Shown here one piece after another: positions 26,486 to 36,976 of a stretch of 64,000 bases of DNA (positions are counted from its first letter, which is position 1; every line of letters begins with the position of its first letter). A program made the translations under genes and the position numbers. Location: the NCBI RefSeq assembly GCF_013466785.1, contig NZ_CP059163.1:2728001-2792000 (forward strand), written 5' to 3'. This DNA comes from Nocardioides marinisabuli (GTDB lineage Bacteria; Actinomycetota; Actinomycetes; Propionibacteriales; Nocardioidaceae). The notes under the pieces were generated by a model that saw only the letters and a list, made by a program, of their open reading frames with translations, did not search any database and was not told the DNA's origin.

Positions 26486-28069
26486 TCAACGCGCGGCCAG
26501 CACCGCCTGGGCGGCGTTGTGCCCGCCCAGCCCCGACACGGCGCCGCCACGACGGCTGCCGGACCCGCAGAGCAGGACCTGGTCGACACCGGTGGCCACG
26601 CCCCACTGCTGGGCGGGGGTGTCGAGCCGGGCCCGGTTGGGCGCCCAGGGCCAGTCGAGGTCGCCGTGGAAGATGTGTCCGCCGGGCATGGCCAGGTCGG
26701 CCTCGATGTCCTGGGGGATCTTGGCCTCGATGCACGGGTTGCCCTCGGCGTCGCGGGCCACGACCGACGAGATCGGCTCGACCAGGTGCTCGTCGAGCGC
26801 CGCGAGCGCGCGCTCGACGGCCAGCTGCTTGGTGGCCGCGGCGTCGCGCTCGAAGAGGGTCGCGGGGGTGTGCAGGCCGAAGTAGGTCATCGTGTGCGTG
26901 CCCGGGGCCGCCGACCCCAGGATCGAGGGGTCGCTCAGCGAGTGGCAGTAGACCTCGCCCGGCATCTGGGTCGGCACGCGGCCGGCGGCGGCGTCGGCGT
27001 AGGCCCGCTCGATCTGCGAGTAGTCCTCGGCGAGGTGCAGGGTGCCGGCGAACGCCTCCTCGGGGTCGACGCCCGAGCGCAGTCGCGGCAGGCGCTCGAG
27101 GAGCAGGTTGATCTTGAGCTGGGCGCCCACCGGCTTGGAGGCGGGGTCCTCGCCCTCGCCGAGCAGGATGCGCAGCACCCAGGGCGCCACGTTGGCCAGC
27201 ACCGTGTCGGCCGTCAGGGTCAGCGGCCCCGCGCCGTTGTGGACGTCGACCTCGGCGGGCCCGCCCTCGCCGGGCCGGATCGCCGACACGCCGGCCGAGG
27301 TGAGGACCTCGGCGCCGGCGCCGACCGCCGAACGGGCCAGGGCGTCGGTGACCGCGCCCATCCCGCCGACCGGCACCCGCCACTCGCCGGTGCCGTTGCC
27401 GATCAGGTGGTAGAGGAAGCACCGGTTCTGCACGAGCGACGGGTCGTGCAGCGAGGCGAAGGTGCCGATCAGGGCGTCGGTGCCGACGACGCCGCGCACG
27501 GTGTCGTCGTGGAAGCGGCGCTCGATGGCCTCGGCCAGCGGCCGCTCGACGACGTCGCGCCAGATCGTGGGGTCGACCTGCTCGCGCAGGTCGCGCTCGT
27601 GGGGCAGCGGGGAGAGCAGCGTCGGGGCGACGGCCTCGGCGAGGCGGCCCACACCGGCGTAGAAGTCGCACCAGGCGGCGTACTCGTCGTCGCCGCCGGT
27701 CAGGTCGCGGAAGGAGCGGGCGGTCTCCTCGCCCTCGGGGCGCTGGACCATCAGCCCGCCGGGCGTGCCCCCGCGCAGGGTGGGGGTGTACGACGCCGTG
27801 CGGCGCGAGGCGAGCCGCACGTCGAGGTCGAGGTCGCGCATCAGCTCGTCGGGCATGACCGAGACCAGGTAGGAGTAGCGCGAGAGCCGCACGTCGTGCC
27901 CGCTGAACGCGGGGGCGGAGACGGCGGCGCCCCCGGTGTGGTCGAGGCGCTCGAGCACCACCACCGAGAGCCCGGCCCGGGCGAGGTAGGCGGCGGCCGT
28001 GAGGCCGTTGTGTCCGCCGCCGACCACGGCGACGTCGTAGTGGCTGCGAGAGGGGGTGGCGGGGCTCAT
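26486..28069 (-). CDS. Phytoene-dehydrogenase-like FAD oxidoreductase
   Basis: The 527-residue flavoprotein starts with the ADP-binding beta-alpha-beta DVAVVGGGHNGLTAAAYLARAGLSVVVLERLDHTGGA. It ends with DQVLLCGSGSRRGGAVSGLGGHNAAQAVL, the two FAD contacts of the CrtI/COG1233 group. No carotenoid genes are nearby, so a general amine- or alkene-type dehydrogenase role is as likely as carotenoid desaturation. The start is ATG with TAGGTT 6 nt upstream. It is intact, unlike its relative at 23221-24869. Confidence 0.85.
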   Translation of the reverse strand: MSPATPSRSHYDVAVVGGGHNGLTAAAYLARAGLSVVVLERLDHTGGAAVSAPAFSGHDVRLSRYSYLVSVMPDELMRDLDLDVRLASRRTASYTPTLRGGTPGGLMVQRPEGEETARSFRDLTGGDDEYAAWCDFYAGVGRLAEAVAPTLLSPLPHERDLREQVDPTIWRDVVERPLAEAIERRFHDDTVRGVVGTDALIGTFASLHDPSLVQNRCFLYHLIGNGTGEWRVPVGGMGAVTDALARSAVGAGAEVLTSAGVSAIRPGEGGPAEVDVHNGAGPLTLTADTVLANVAPWVLRILLGEGEDPASKPVGAQLKINLLLERLPRLRSGVDPEEAFAGTLHLAEDYSQIERAYADAAAGRVPTQMPGEVYCHSLSDPSILGSAAPGTHTMTYFGLHTPATLFERDAAATKQLAVERALAALDEHLVEPISSVVARDAEGNPCIEAKIPQDIEADLAMPGGHIFHGDLDWPWAPNRARLDTPAQQWGVATGVDQVLLCGSGSRRGGAVSGLGGHNAAQAVLAAR

Positions 28070-28075
28070 CGGGAC

Positions 28076-28081
28076 AACCTA
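28076..28081 (-). promoter_or_regulatory. -10 box TAGGTT, leaderless start
   Basis: TAGGTT on the minus strand lies 6 nt before the ATG at 28069 of the FAD oxidoreductase gene. Confidence 0.45.
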
Positions 28082-28271
28082 GACGAGCCGGGGACCGCCG
28101 GGCCCCGCCCGGGTGGGTCCGCGCCCGGGGCCGGTCCGGGAGCCCGGCCCGTCCCGCCTCGTCCGTTCGGGTGGGACAAATGACCGGTGTCGGTCATGGG
28201 CGCGCCACGCCGCAGGTGCCACGATGTCCGGGCGCGACGGGGGAGTCGCCACCGACCTGGGAGGGGACGGC

Positions 28272-30299
<2,028 letters not shown>

Positions 30300-30372
30300 C
30301 GAGGAATATCAAGTATTCAACTACCGTTGGAACCGGTGTCCCCGTCCCTGTACCCGAAGCGAGGTGGGCCCC

Positions 30373-31320
30373 GTGCCTGCGATCACCGTCGACGACCTCA
30401 CCACCCTGGCCCGCCTGCGCCCGCCGGGGCTCGGCGACCAGCCGCGCCCGGTGCTCCAGGTCAACACCGCGCCGCAGGGCCACGAGGGCGAGGGGTTCCC
30501 GGTGCGCCGGGCCTTCGCCGGCATCGACCTGGCGCTCCTCGACCCGTTCATCATGATGGACCAGATGGGCGAGGTGGAGTACGCGCCCGGAGAGCCCCGG
30601 GGCACCGCCTGGCACCCGCACCGCGGCTTCGAGACCGTCACCTACATGATCGACGGCGTCTTCGACCACCGCGACTCCCACGGGGGCGGCGGCTCCATCA
30701 CCAACGGCGACACCCAGTGGATGACCGCGGGCTCCGGCCTGCTGCACATCGAGACCCCGCCCGAGTGGCTGGTGCAGTCGGGCGGCCTCTTCCACGGCAT
30801 CCAGCTGTGGGTGAACCTGCCGCGCGAGGCCAAGATGAGCGACCCGCGCTACCAGGACATCCGCTCCGGGGAGGTGCGGCTGCTCTCGACCCCCGACGCC
30901 GGGGCCCTGGTGCGGGTCATCGCCGGCACCGTCGACGGGCACGCCGGCCCGGGGGCGACGTACACGCCCATGAGCCTGGTGCACGCCACCGTCGAGCCCG
31001 GGGCACGTCTGGACCTGCCCTGGGACGTCGAGCACAACGCACTGGTCTACGTGCTCAGCGGCCAGGGCACGGTCGGGGTCGAGGGGCGCCCGGTGCGCAC
31101 CGGCCAGACCGCCGTGCTCGGCGCCGGCGACTACCTCAGCGTCAGCGCCGACGCCCGCCAGGACAGCCGCACGCCGGCCCTCGACGTGGTCGTGCTCGGT
31201 GGGCGGCCGATCCGCGAGGCGCTCGCCTGGGCGGGGCCGTTCGTGATGAACACCCGCGCCGAGGTGATGGAGGCCTACCAGGACTTCCAGAGCGGGCGCT
31301 TCGGGCACATCCCTGCCTGA
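30373..31320 (+). CDS. Pirin family protein
   Basis: The 315-residue protein has the two cupin barrels of pirins. The metal residues are in WHPHRGFETVTYMIDG and GSGLLHIETPPE (His and Glu), with the pirin signature FHGIQLWVNLPREAKMSDPRYQ. Bacterial pirins include quercetinase-like dioxygenases and redox-sensitive regulators; which applies is not clear. GTG 30373 follows GAGG. The leader is unusually AT-rich (30301-30335) and contains TTCAAC / GTTGGAA half-sites, a possible operator. Confidence 0.87.
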   Translation: MPAITVDDLTTLARLRPPGLGDQPRPVLQVNTAPQGHEGEGFPVRRAFAGIDLALLDPFIMMDQMGEVEYAPGEPRGTAWHPHRGFETVTYMIDGVFDHRDSHGGGGSITNGDTQWMTAGSGLLHIETPPEWLVQSGGLFHGIQLWVNLPREAKMSDPRYQDIRSGEVRLLSTPDAGALVRVIAGTVDGHAGPGATYTPMSLVHATVEPGARLDLPWDVEHNALVYVLSGQGTVGVEGRPVRTGQTAVLGAGDYLSVSADARQDSRTPALDVVVLGGRPIREALAWAGPFVMNTRAEVMEAYQDFQSGRFGHIPA

Positions 31321-31326
31321 GCCCCG

Positions 31327-31833
31327 TCAGTCGAGGCGCTTGGCGAAGAACGCCTGGGCGTAGGGGTTGTCGTTGTAGCGCTCGACGCGGTCGTAGCCGG
31401 CCCGGTCGTAGAGCGCCAGCGCCTCACCGAGCGTGAGGTGGGTGTCGAGCAGCACCCGACGGTGCCCCAGCTCGCGCGCCAGGTCCTCCAGCGCGCCCAG
31501 CAGCAGCCGACCCAGTCCGCTGCCCCGGGCCGACGGATCGACCCACATCCGCTTCACCTCGGCGGTCGGGACGTCGTCGGTGCTGGGCAGCGCGCGCACC
31601 CCGCCGACGCCCACCGCGTCGACGGCGCCGTCAGCGCCGTGGTCGGTGCCGGGGTCGGTACCGGGGCGCAGCGCCAGCAGGTAGTGCCCGCCGGGGTCGA
31701 CGAGGTCGGCCTCGGTGACGGCGAAACCACCGGGGAAGCGGGCGTCGAGCTCGCCGACGTACCGGCGTACCGCTGCCACGACCCGGGGGTCGTCGTGGTC
31801 GGCGCGCTGGAGGGTGACGGGAGGCGGGGGCAC
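31327..31833 (-). CDS. GNAT family N-acetyltransferase
   Basis: The 168-residue protein has the GNAT motif A as EVKRMWVDPSARGSGLGRLLLGALEDLA (acetyl-CoA loop RGSGLG) and motif B ALALYDRAGYDRVERYNDNPYAQAFF. The C-terminal pattern resembles amino-acid or small-amine acetyltransferases. The GTG start has TAGGCT 6 nt upstream. It converges with the pirin gene, 6 bp apart. Confidence 0.88.
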   Translation of the reverse strand: MPPPPVTLQRADHDDPRVVAAVRRYVGELDARFPGGFAVTEADLVDPGGHYLLALRPGTDPGTDHGADGAVDAVGVGGVRALPSTDDVPTAEVKRMWVDPSARGSGLGRLLLGALEDLARELGHRRVLLDTHLTLGEALALYDRAGYDRVERYNDNPYAQAFFAKRLD

Positions 31834-31839
31834 CCACGC

Positions 31840-31845
31840 AGCCTA
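31840..31845 (-). promoter_or_regulatory. -10 box TAGGCT, leaderless start
   Basis: TAGGCT on the minus strand lies 6 nt before the GTG at 31833 of the acetyltransferase gene. Confidence 0.5.
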
Positions 31846-31864
31846 GGTGGCGGGTGCGGACGTG

Positions 31865-31908
31865 CGTCGGGCCCCTGCTCCGCACGAGTGCGGGGCAGGG
31901 GCCCGACG
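31865..31908 (-). terminator. tRNA-His terminator hairpin
   Basis: CGTCGGGCCCCTGC pairs perfectly with GCAGGGGCCCGACG and an inner CCGCA / TGCGG closes the loop, giving one long hairpin 8 bp after the 3' end of tRNA-His. Confidence 0.8.
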
Positions 31909-31915
31909 GCAGTGG

Positions 31916-31989
31916 GGTGAACGACGGGGCTTGAACCCGCGACCCCCGCGACCACAACGCGGTGCTCTACCAGCTGAGCTACGCCCACC
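31916..31989 (-). tRNA. tRNA-His (GUG)
   Basis: The anticodon stem CCGCG / CGCGG holds loop TTGTGGT, so the anticodon is GUG. The acceptor is GTGGGCG / CGTTCAC, and an encoded extra G at the 5' side faces C73, the tRNA-His identity pair. CCA is encoded at 31913-31915. It lies downstream of orn on the same strand. Confidence 0.93.
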
Positions 31990-32077
31990 ATGATCCGGCC
32001 GTGGCCGGAACGACGCAGAGTCTAGGGCACACGACCCGGCGGTGCAGAATCGGGCTCGTACGCCGGGCGGGTGCGGC

Positions 32078-32698
32078 TCAGGAGGGCTCGCCGAGACCCG
32101 TGATCGAGCCCCCGTGGCGCTGCGCCACCTCCTTGGCGCTCGCGCTGTCGGGGCCGGGGGCGGGCACGAAGACCGCCTCGCGGTAGTAGCGCAGCTCCTC
32201 GATGCTCTCCTGGATGTCGGCCAGCGCGCGGTGGTTGCCGCGCTTCTCAGGGGCGGCGAAGTAGGCGCGCGGGTACCAGCGGCGCGAGAGCTCCTTGATG
32301 GAGGAGACGTCGACGATGCGGTAGTGCAGGAACGACTCGAGAGCGGGCATGTCGCGGGCCAGGAAGGCCCGGTCGGTCGCCACGGTGTTGCCGGCCAGCG
32401 GCGGGCGGCTGCCGTCGGCGCAGTGCTCCTTGATGTAGGCCAGCACCTTCTCCTCGGCCTCGGCGAGGCTCACGCCCTGCTCGAGCTCGACGAGCAGGCC
32501 GGACTTCTCGTGCATCTCGCGCACGAAGGGGATCATCTGCTCCAGCGCCTCGGCGGGCGGCTTGACGATGATGTCGACGCCCTCGCCCAGCACGTTGAGG
32601 TCGAAGTCGGTGACCAGGGCGGCGACCTCGATCAGGGCGTCGGCGCCCAGGTCCAGGCCGGTCATCTCGCAGTCGATCCACACCAGTCGGTCACTCAT
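32078..32698 (-). CDS. orn: Oligoribonuclease
   Basis: Orn degrades 2-5 nt RNAs, including pGpG from c-di-GMP. The 206-residue DEDDh exonuclease has [11 protein letters not shown] (first D and E), [15 protein letters not shown] (second D), and [12 protein letters not shown] (H and last D). The length is normal. TAGGGT lies 8 nt before the ATG. The tRNA-His follows downstream on the same strand. Confidence 0.96.
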   Translation of the reverse strand: MSDRLVWIDCEMTGLDLGADALIEVAALVTDFDLNVLGEGVDIIVKPPAEALEQMIPFVREMHEKSGLLVELEQGVSLAEAEEKVLAYIKEHCADGSRPPLAGNTVATDRAFLARDMPALESFLHYRIVDVSSIKELSRRWYPRAYFAAPEKRGNHRALADIQESIEELRYYREAVFVPAPGPDSASAKEVAQRHGGSITGLGEPS

Positions 32699-32706
32699 GG
32701 GGCCAC

Positions 32707-32712
32707 ACCCTA
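32707..32712 (-). promoter_or_regulatory. -10 box TAGGGT, leaderless start
   Basis: TAGGGT on the minus strand ends 8 nt before the ATG of orn at 32698. Confidence 0.45.
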
Positions 32713-32794
32713 CGCGCGCCGCCGCCCGCCACCGGGTCCCTCTCCCGGTGCCTCGGGTCGGGCCCTCTCTCAGTGCGCGCTCAGCCGGCTCTCC

Positions 32795-32800
32795 TAGGCT
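32795..32800 (+). promoter_or_regulatory. -10 box TAGGCT, leaderless start
   Basis: TAGGCT ends 6 nt before the GTG at 32807, the first gene of the MauE/DsbA/deaminase operon. Confidence 0.5.
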
Positions 32801-32806
32801 CGGGGC

Positions 32807-33352
32807 GTGAGCACCGCGGCCAAGGAGTGGATCGGGCTGGTGGCACGCCTGCTGACCGGCGGGGTCTGGATCGTCGCCGGCGCGGTGAAGCTGCCCGACC
32901 CCTACGAGTCGGTCGCCGCCGTGCGCGCCTACGACCTGCTGCCCGAGGCGGTCGTGCCCACCGTGGGCCAGCTGCTGCCGGTCGTCGAGGTGGTCATCGG
33001 CCTGGCCCTGGTGCTGGGCCTGCTGACCCGGGGCGCCTCGGTGGTCTCGGCGGTCCTCTTCGTCGCGTTCATCATCGGCATCGCCTCGGTGTGGGCGCGT
33101 GGCATGACCATCGACTGCGGCTGCTTCGGTGGTGGCGGCACCGACCCCGACGCGGCCTCGAAGTACCCCTGGGAGATCGCCCGCGACACCGCCCTGCTGG
33201 CGGCCTCGGTCTACCTCGTCGCCTGGCCGCGCACCCGGTGGGCCGTCGACAACCTCTTCTGGGCGCCCCGACCCGGCCCGGACACCAGCCCCGACCACGC
33301 TGAGCCCGACCACGCTGAGCCCAGCGACCTGACCCACGAGGGAGAACGATGA
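32807..33352 (+). CDS. MauE/DoxX-type membrane redox protein
   Basis: The 181-residue protein has four transmembrane helices (about 10-28, 50-70, 75-95, 125-145) and the loop motif DCGCFGGGG, whose Cys pair marks MauE-like proteins that act in periplasmic disulfide exchange. It is coupled by a 4 bp overlap to a DsbA-like gene, the expected partner. The C-terminal tail contains a 15 bp tandem duplication ([11 protein letters not shown]). Confidence 0.85.
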   Translation: MSTAAKEWIGLVARLLTGGVWIVAGAVKLPDPYESVAAVRAYDLLPEAVVPTVGQLLPVVEVVIGLALVLGLLTRGASVVSAVLFVAFIIGIASVWARGMTIDCGCFGGGGTDPDAASKYPWEIARDTALLAASVYLVAWPRTRWAVDNLFWAPRPGPDTSPDHAEPDHAEPSDLTHEGER

Positions 33353-34095
33353 GCAAGAGCAAGGCCAAGGCAGCCGACCGCGCAGCCGAGCGCGCCGCCC
33401 GCGCCCAGCAGGCACGCGCTGAGCAGGAGCGCGCCGAGCGGCGCCGCAAGATGCTCTCGGTGGGCGGCGTGGTCCTGGCGATGGTGCTGATCATCGGGGT
33501 CGGCTTCCTCATCCAGCGCGACCGCGACACCAGCACCGACGTGGCCGCCCCCGCAGCCGGCCAGGGGGAGTACGGCGTCGTCGTCGGCCCGACCGACGCA
33601 CCCCACGACATCGTGATCTACGAGGACTTCCTCTGCCCGTTCTGCGGCGCGCTCGAGGCGGAGTCGAGCGCCGACCTGGCGCGGCTCGCCGAGGAGGGCA
33701 AGGTGACCGTCGAGTACCGGCCCTTCAACCTGCTCTCCCGCATCGGCGACTACTCGCAGCGCGCAACCAACGCCTTCGCGGTCGTGCTCGAGGAGTCCGG
33801 TCCCGAGGTCGCCAAGCAGTTCCACGACCTGCTCTTCGAGAACCAGCCCTCCGAGAGCGGCCCGTTCCCCTCCGACGCCGACCTGGTGGAGCTTGCCGTC
33901 GAGGCCGGCGCCGAGGAGGACGCGGTCGCCGAGGGGATCGAGTCGGGTGCTCGCAACGACTGGGTCGAGGAGGCCACGCAGGCCGCCCAGGACGCCGGGG
34001 TGCGGGGCACCCCGACCGTGCTGCTCGACGGCGAGCCCGTCAACGGCGGGTCCGTCGAGGAGATCGCGGCCGCCCTGGTCGCGGGTGTGGAGTGA
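33349..34095 (+). CDS. Membrane-anchored DsbA-like thiol oxidoreductase
   Basis: The 248-residue protein has a Lys/Arg/Ala-rich coiled N-terminus (1-34), one transmembrane anchor (about 36-53) and an extracytoplasmic thioredoxin-fold domain. The active site is [11 protein letters not shown] (CPFC) and the cis-Pro loop is [10 protein letters not shown]. It would introduce disulfides in exported proteins, with the MauE protein as a likely redox partner. It overlaps the neighbouring genes on both sides by 4 bp. Confidence 0.9.
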   Translation: MSKSKAKAADRAAERAARAQQARAEQERAERRRKMLSVGGVVLAMVLIIGVGFLIQRDRDTSTDVAAPAAGQGEYGVVVGPTDAPHDIVIYEDFLCPFCGALEAESSADLARLAEEGKVTVEYRPFNLLSRIGDYSQRATNAFAVVLEESGPEVAKQFHDLLFENQPSESGPFPSDADLVELAVEAGAEEDAVAEGIESGARNDWVEEATQAAQDAGVRGTPTVLLDGEPVNGGSVEEIAAALVAGVE

Positions 34096-35117
34096 GCGCG
34101 CTCGAGGCGTTCGTCGCCGGTCTGCCCAAGGCCGAGCTGCACGTGCACCACGTCGGCTCGGCCTCCCCGCAGATCGTCTCCGAGCTCGCGACCCGCCACC
34201 CGGGCGTGGTGCCCGCCGACCTCGACGAGCTCCGGCGCTTCTTCGAGTTCCGCGACTTCGCGCACTTCATCGACGTCTACCTCGCCGTGGTCGACCTGGT
34301 GCGCACCCCCGAGGACGTGCGCTACCTGACCTACGAGGTGGCGCGGGAGATGGCCACCACCCAGCAGGTCCGCTACGCCGAGCTCACCTGCACGCCGTAC
34401 ACCTCGGTGCGCCCGCACGAGAGCGGCGTGGGGATGGCGGTCGAGGCCTACACCGAGGCGCTCGAGGACGCCCGGGTCGCCGCCGAGCGCGACTTCGGCC
34501 TGGTGCTGCGCTGGATCTACGACATCCCCGGCGAGGCCGGGCTGCCGGCCGCGGAGAAGACCCTCGAGTACGCGCTCGAGCACCGCACCGACGCCCTGGT
34601 CGGCTTCGGGCTCGGCGGCCCCGAGATCGGCGTGCCGCGCCCGCAGTTCCAGCCCTACTTCGACGCCGCCCGGGCCGCCGGCCTGCGCAGCGTCCCGCAC
34701 GCGGGGGAGACGACCGGCCCGCAGACGGTGTGGGACGCGCTGCACCTGCTGGGTGCCGAGCGCATCGGGCACGGCACCTCGGCGGCCCAGGACCCCGAGC
34801 TGCTGGCCCACCTGGCGCGGACCGGGGTGCCGCTGGAGGTCTGCCCCTCCTCCAACATCGCGACCCGGGCGGTGGCCACGCTCGACGAGCACCCGATCCG
34901 CGCCTTCCGCGACGCCGGGGTCACGGTGACCGTGCACTCCGACGACCCGCCGATGTTCGGCACCACCCTCAACAACGAGTACGTGATCGCCGCCGACCTG
35001 CTCGACCTTGACGAGGAGGGGCTGCGCGACCTGGCCCGCGCCTCGGTGCACGCCTCCTTCGCGCCCGCCGACGTCGCCCGGCGGCTGCTCGACGAGATCG
35101 ACGGCTACACCGGCTGA
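34092..35117 (+). CDS. Adenosine deaminase family protein
   Basis: The 341-residue TIM-barrel deaminase has metal motif ELHVHHVGSAS, later SVPHAGETTGPQTVWDAL (His and catalytic Glu), GHGTSA and the Zn-ligand TVHSDDPPMFGT. The usual HxHLDG is HVHHVG here, a variant I associate with actinobacterial 6-aminodeoxyfutalosine deaminases of the futalosine menaquinone route. Adenosine deaminase remains possible. The GTG overlaps the dsbA-like stop. Confidence 0.85.
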   Translation: MSALEAFVAGLPKAELHVHHVGSASPQIVSELATRHPGVVPADLDELRRFFEFRDFAHFIDVYLAVVDLVRTPEDVRYLTYEVAREMATTQQVRYAELTCTPYTSVRPHESGVGMAVEAYTEALEDARVAAERDFGLVLRWIYDIPGEAGLPAAEKTLEYALEHRTDALVGFGLGGPEIGVPRPQFQPYFDAARAAGLRSVPHAGETTGPQTVWDALHLLGAERIGHGTSAAQDPELLAHLARTGVPLEVCPSSNIATRAVATLDEHPIRAFRDAGVTVTVHSDDPPMFGTTLNNEYVIAADLLDLDEEGLRDLARASVHASFAPADVARRLLDEIDGYTG

Positions 35118-35878
35118 CGCAGGGCCTCGTCGGCGCCGTCGCTCGGTCCTTCCGGGGCGGCGGCGCTGACCACGAGGTGCTCCACCGCGACGGTGAAGTG
35201 CGCCAGCATCGGCCCCGAGAGCGCGGGCGGGTCACCGGGGGAGAGGGCGCGCAGCTGGCTGGCGTGGGCCCGGATGGCGGCCAGCTTGGTCTCGAGCACC
35301 TCGGGGTCGAGGTCGAGGCGCACCATCTGCTCCCAGGGGGCCTCCTCGGGCCCGCTGAGGCGCCACATCAGCAGGGGGTACTCCACCAGGCGCGCGCCGC
35401 TGAGCAGGGCCACCTCCGCCGCGGCGCGGCCGGCCGCCTCGTGGTCGGGGTGCCCGTCGTGGCGCCAGGGGGCGACCAGCAGCGTGCGCTCGCCGTCACC
35501 GACGATGTCGCGCAGCGCGACGACCATCTGGTCCTCGACGTCGGCCGCGCCGCCGTCGGGGGCGCCCAGGAACACCACGGGGGTGCCGGGGGCGAGCAGG
35601 GCGACCGCCGCCTCCATCTCGGCCAGCCGCTCGGTGGCCAGCGCGTGGCGCGTCATCTCCCGGCCGGGCGGGTGCGAGGCCTCGCCGGCGGTGAGCAGCA
35701 CGACGTACACGTCGAGGCCGGCGCGGTGCGCGGTGGCGATCAGGCCGCCGACACCCAGGCTCTCGTCGTCGGGGTGCGCCGAGACGACGACCAGCCGGTT
35801 CACGCCGTCGGGGCCGCCGTCGAGCTCCAGGGGCGGGACCTGCCCCCACGCCGGATGCTGCTGCCACGTCTTCGACAA
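35105..35878 (-). CDS. PIG-L/LmbE family deacetylase
   Basis: The 257-residue protein has the zinc motif SAHPDDESLG and the later HDGHPDHEAAG, the PIG-L family ligands. The family removes N-acetyl groups from GlcNAc conjugates (MshB, Mca). The start is TTG at 35878 with GGTAGG just upstream. The 3' end overlaps the deaminase gene by 13 bp on the opposite strand. A mycothiol-related role is plausible but not shown. Confidence 0.85.
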   Translation of the reverse strand: MSKTWQQHPAWGQVPPLELDGGPDGVNRLVVVSAHPDDESLGVGGLIATAHRAGLDVYVVLLTAGEASHPPGREMTRHALATERLAEMEAAVALLAPGTPVVFLGAPDGGAADVEDQMVVALRDIVGDGERTLLVAPWRHDGHPDHEAAGRAAAEVALLSGARLVEYPLLMWRLSGPEEAPWEQMVRLDLDPEVLETKLAAIRAHASQLRALSPGDPPALSGPMLAHFTVAVEHLVVSAAAPEGPSDGADEALRQPV

Positions 35879-35923
35879 GGCCTACCCCCACGGTCGTTGG
35901 GGCCGAGAGTAGGTAAAGGCCTT
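35877..35923. promoter_or_regulatory. Nested palindrome in a divergent promoter region
   Basis: AAGGCCTAC (35877-35885) mirrors GTAGG-TAAA-GGCCTT (35909-35923), and CCCCA / TGGGG (35886-35890, 35898-35902) pairs inside. The element covers the TTG start of the deacetylase gene and lies upstream of the LuxR regulator. It could be an operator serving both. Confidence 0.45.
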
Positions 35924-35956
35924 GCTCCGCGCATCCTCCTCGGGGGTGAACTTCCC

Positions 35957-35962
35957 TATCCT
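35957..35962 (+). promoter_or_regulatory. -10 box TATCCT, leaderless start
   Basis: TATCCT ends 6 nt before the ATG at 35969 of the LuxR response regulator. Confidence 0.5.
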
Positions 35963-35968
35963 GGGCCC

Positions 35969-36643
35969 ATGCCAGCCCAGGGCGCGCCCGTGCGGGTCGC
36001 GATCGTCAACGACCACCCGATCGTGGTGGCCGGGGTCGCGGCGGTGCTCGAGCCGTACGCCGACCGGGTGCGCGTCGTCGAGATCGTCGCGGGGGCCGAG
36101 GTGCTCTCCGAGGTCGAGGTGATCCTCTACGACACCTTCGGGCAGGACCAGGGTGACGGCGTCGACCTGCCCACCCTGGTCGACCACGGCCGGGCCCGGG
36201 TCGCGGTCTTCAGCTGGAACACCGAGCCCGAGGTGGTCGAGCGGGCGCTGGCCCTCGGCGCCAGCGGCTACCTGTCCAAGCAGGTGACCGGGCAGGAGAT
36301 GGCCTGGGCGCTGCAGCAGATCGCCGCCGGCGTGGTGCTGCGGCCCGAGGACGTCGGCGACTGCACCCTGCCGGAGGTCGGCTCCTGGCCCGGGCGCGAG
36401 CGCGGGCTGACCGCGCGCGAGGCCGAGGTGCTCGCCCTGATCTGCGCCGGGCTGTCCAACCAGGAGATCGCCGAGCGCACCTACCTGTCGATCAACTCGG
36501 TGAAGACCTACATCCGCACCGCCTACCGCAAGATCGGCGCCGGCTCGCGCTCGCAGGCCGTGGCCTGGGCGATGCAGAACGGGTTCCGCCCCGAGCGCGT
36601 GCGCGTCCTGCGACCCTCGGCGCAGGATCCGCGCAGCGGCTGA
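35969..36643 (+). CDS. LuxR-family response regulator
   Basis: The 224-residue regulator has a receiver domain with the acidic pair in VAIVNDHP, the phosphoacceptor Asp in VEVILYDTFG, and the conserved Lys in GYLSKQV. A LuxR helix-turn-helix follows (about 150-210, LTAREAEVLALICAGLSNQEIAERTYLSINSVKTYIRTAYRKI). No kinase is adjacent. It is divergent from the deacetylase gene across a palindrome. Confidence 0.9.
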   Translation: MPAQGAPVRVAIVNDHPIVVAGVAAVLEPYADRVRVVEIVAGAEVLSEVEVILYDTFGQDQGDGVDLPTLVDHGRARVAVFSWNTEPEVVERALALGASGYLSKQVTGQEMAWALQQIAAGVVLRPEDVGDCTLPEVGSWPGRERGLTAREAEVLALICAGLSNQEIAERTYLSINSVKTYIRTAYRKIGAGSRSQAVAWAMQNGFRPERVRVLRPSAQDPRSG

Positions 36644-36644
36644 C

Positions 36645-36664
36645 CCGGCACCCGGAGGTGCCGG
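36645..36664. terminator. Hairpin between LuxR gene and tRNA-Arg
   Basis: CCGGCACC / GGTGCCGG forms an 8 bp stem with loop CGGA directly after the regulator stop. It also stands 12 bp after the 3' end of the opposing tRNA-Arg, so it may serve both. Confidence 0.6.
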
Positions 36665-36676
36665 CGCCGCGACGAG

Positions 36677-36750
36677 CGCCCCCGGCAGGACTCGAACCTG
36701 CGACCGGCGGATTAGAAGGCCGCTGCTCTATCCAGCTGAGCTACGGAGGC
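36677..36750 (-). tRNA. tRNA-Arg (UCU)
   Basis: The 74 nt cloverleaf has acceptor GCCTCCG / CGGGGGC and loop CTTCTAA, so the anticodon is UCU, reading AGA/AGG. The anticodon stem GCGGC / TCCGC has a C-U mismatch next to the loop. The T-loop is GTTCGAG and CCA is not encoded. Confidence 0.93.
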
Positions 36751-36976
36751 GGGGGATCGGGGGCGGTCCGGCACGACGTCCGGGAGGACGACGAGGCTCC
36801 GGGCGTGAGCCCCGACCCGGGGCACAGTATGCCTCAGGCCGTCCGTCGGCTCCCCGGCCTCCGCGTCGCGCGGGCACGGACCCGCACCGGCCGTCGGCGT
36901 GGCGGCCACGCAAGGGTGGGATCGGGGCCGGCCGAGCAGGGGTAGCGTGTGCACCCCTGTCGGGAGGAGAGCCACC

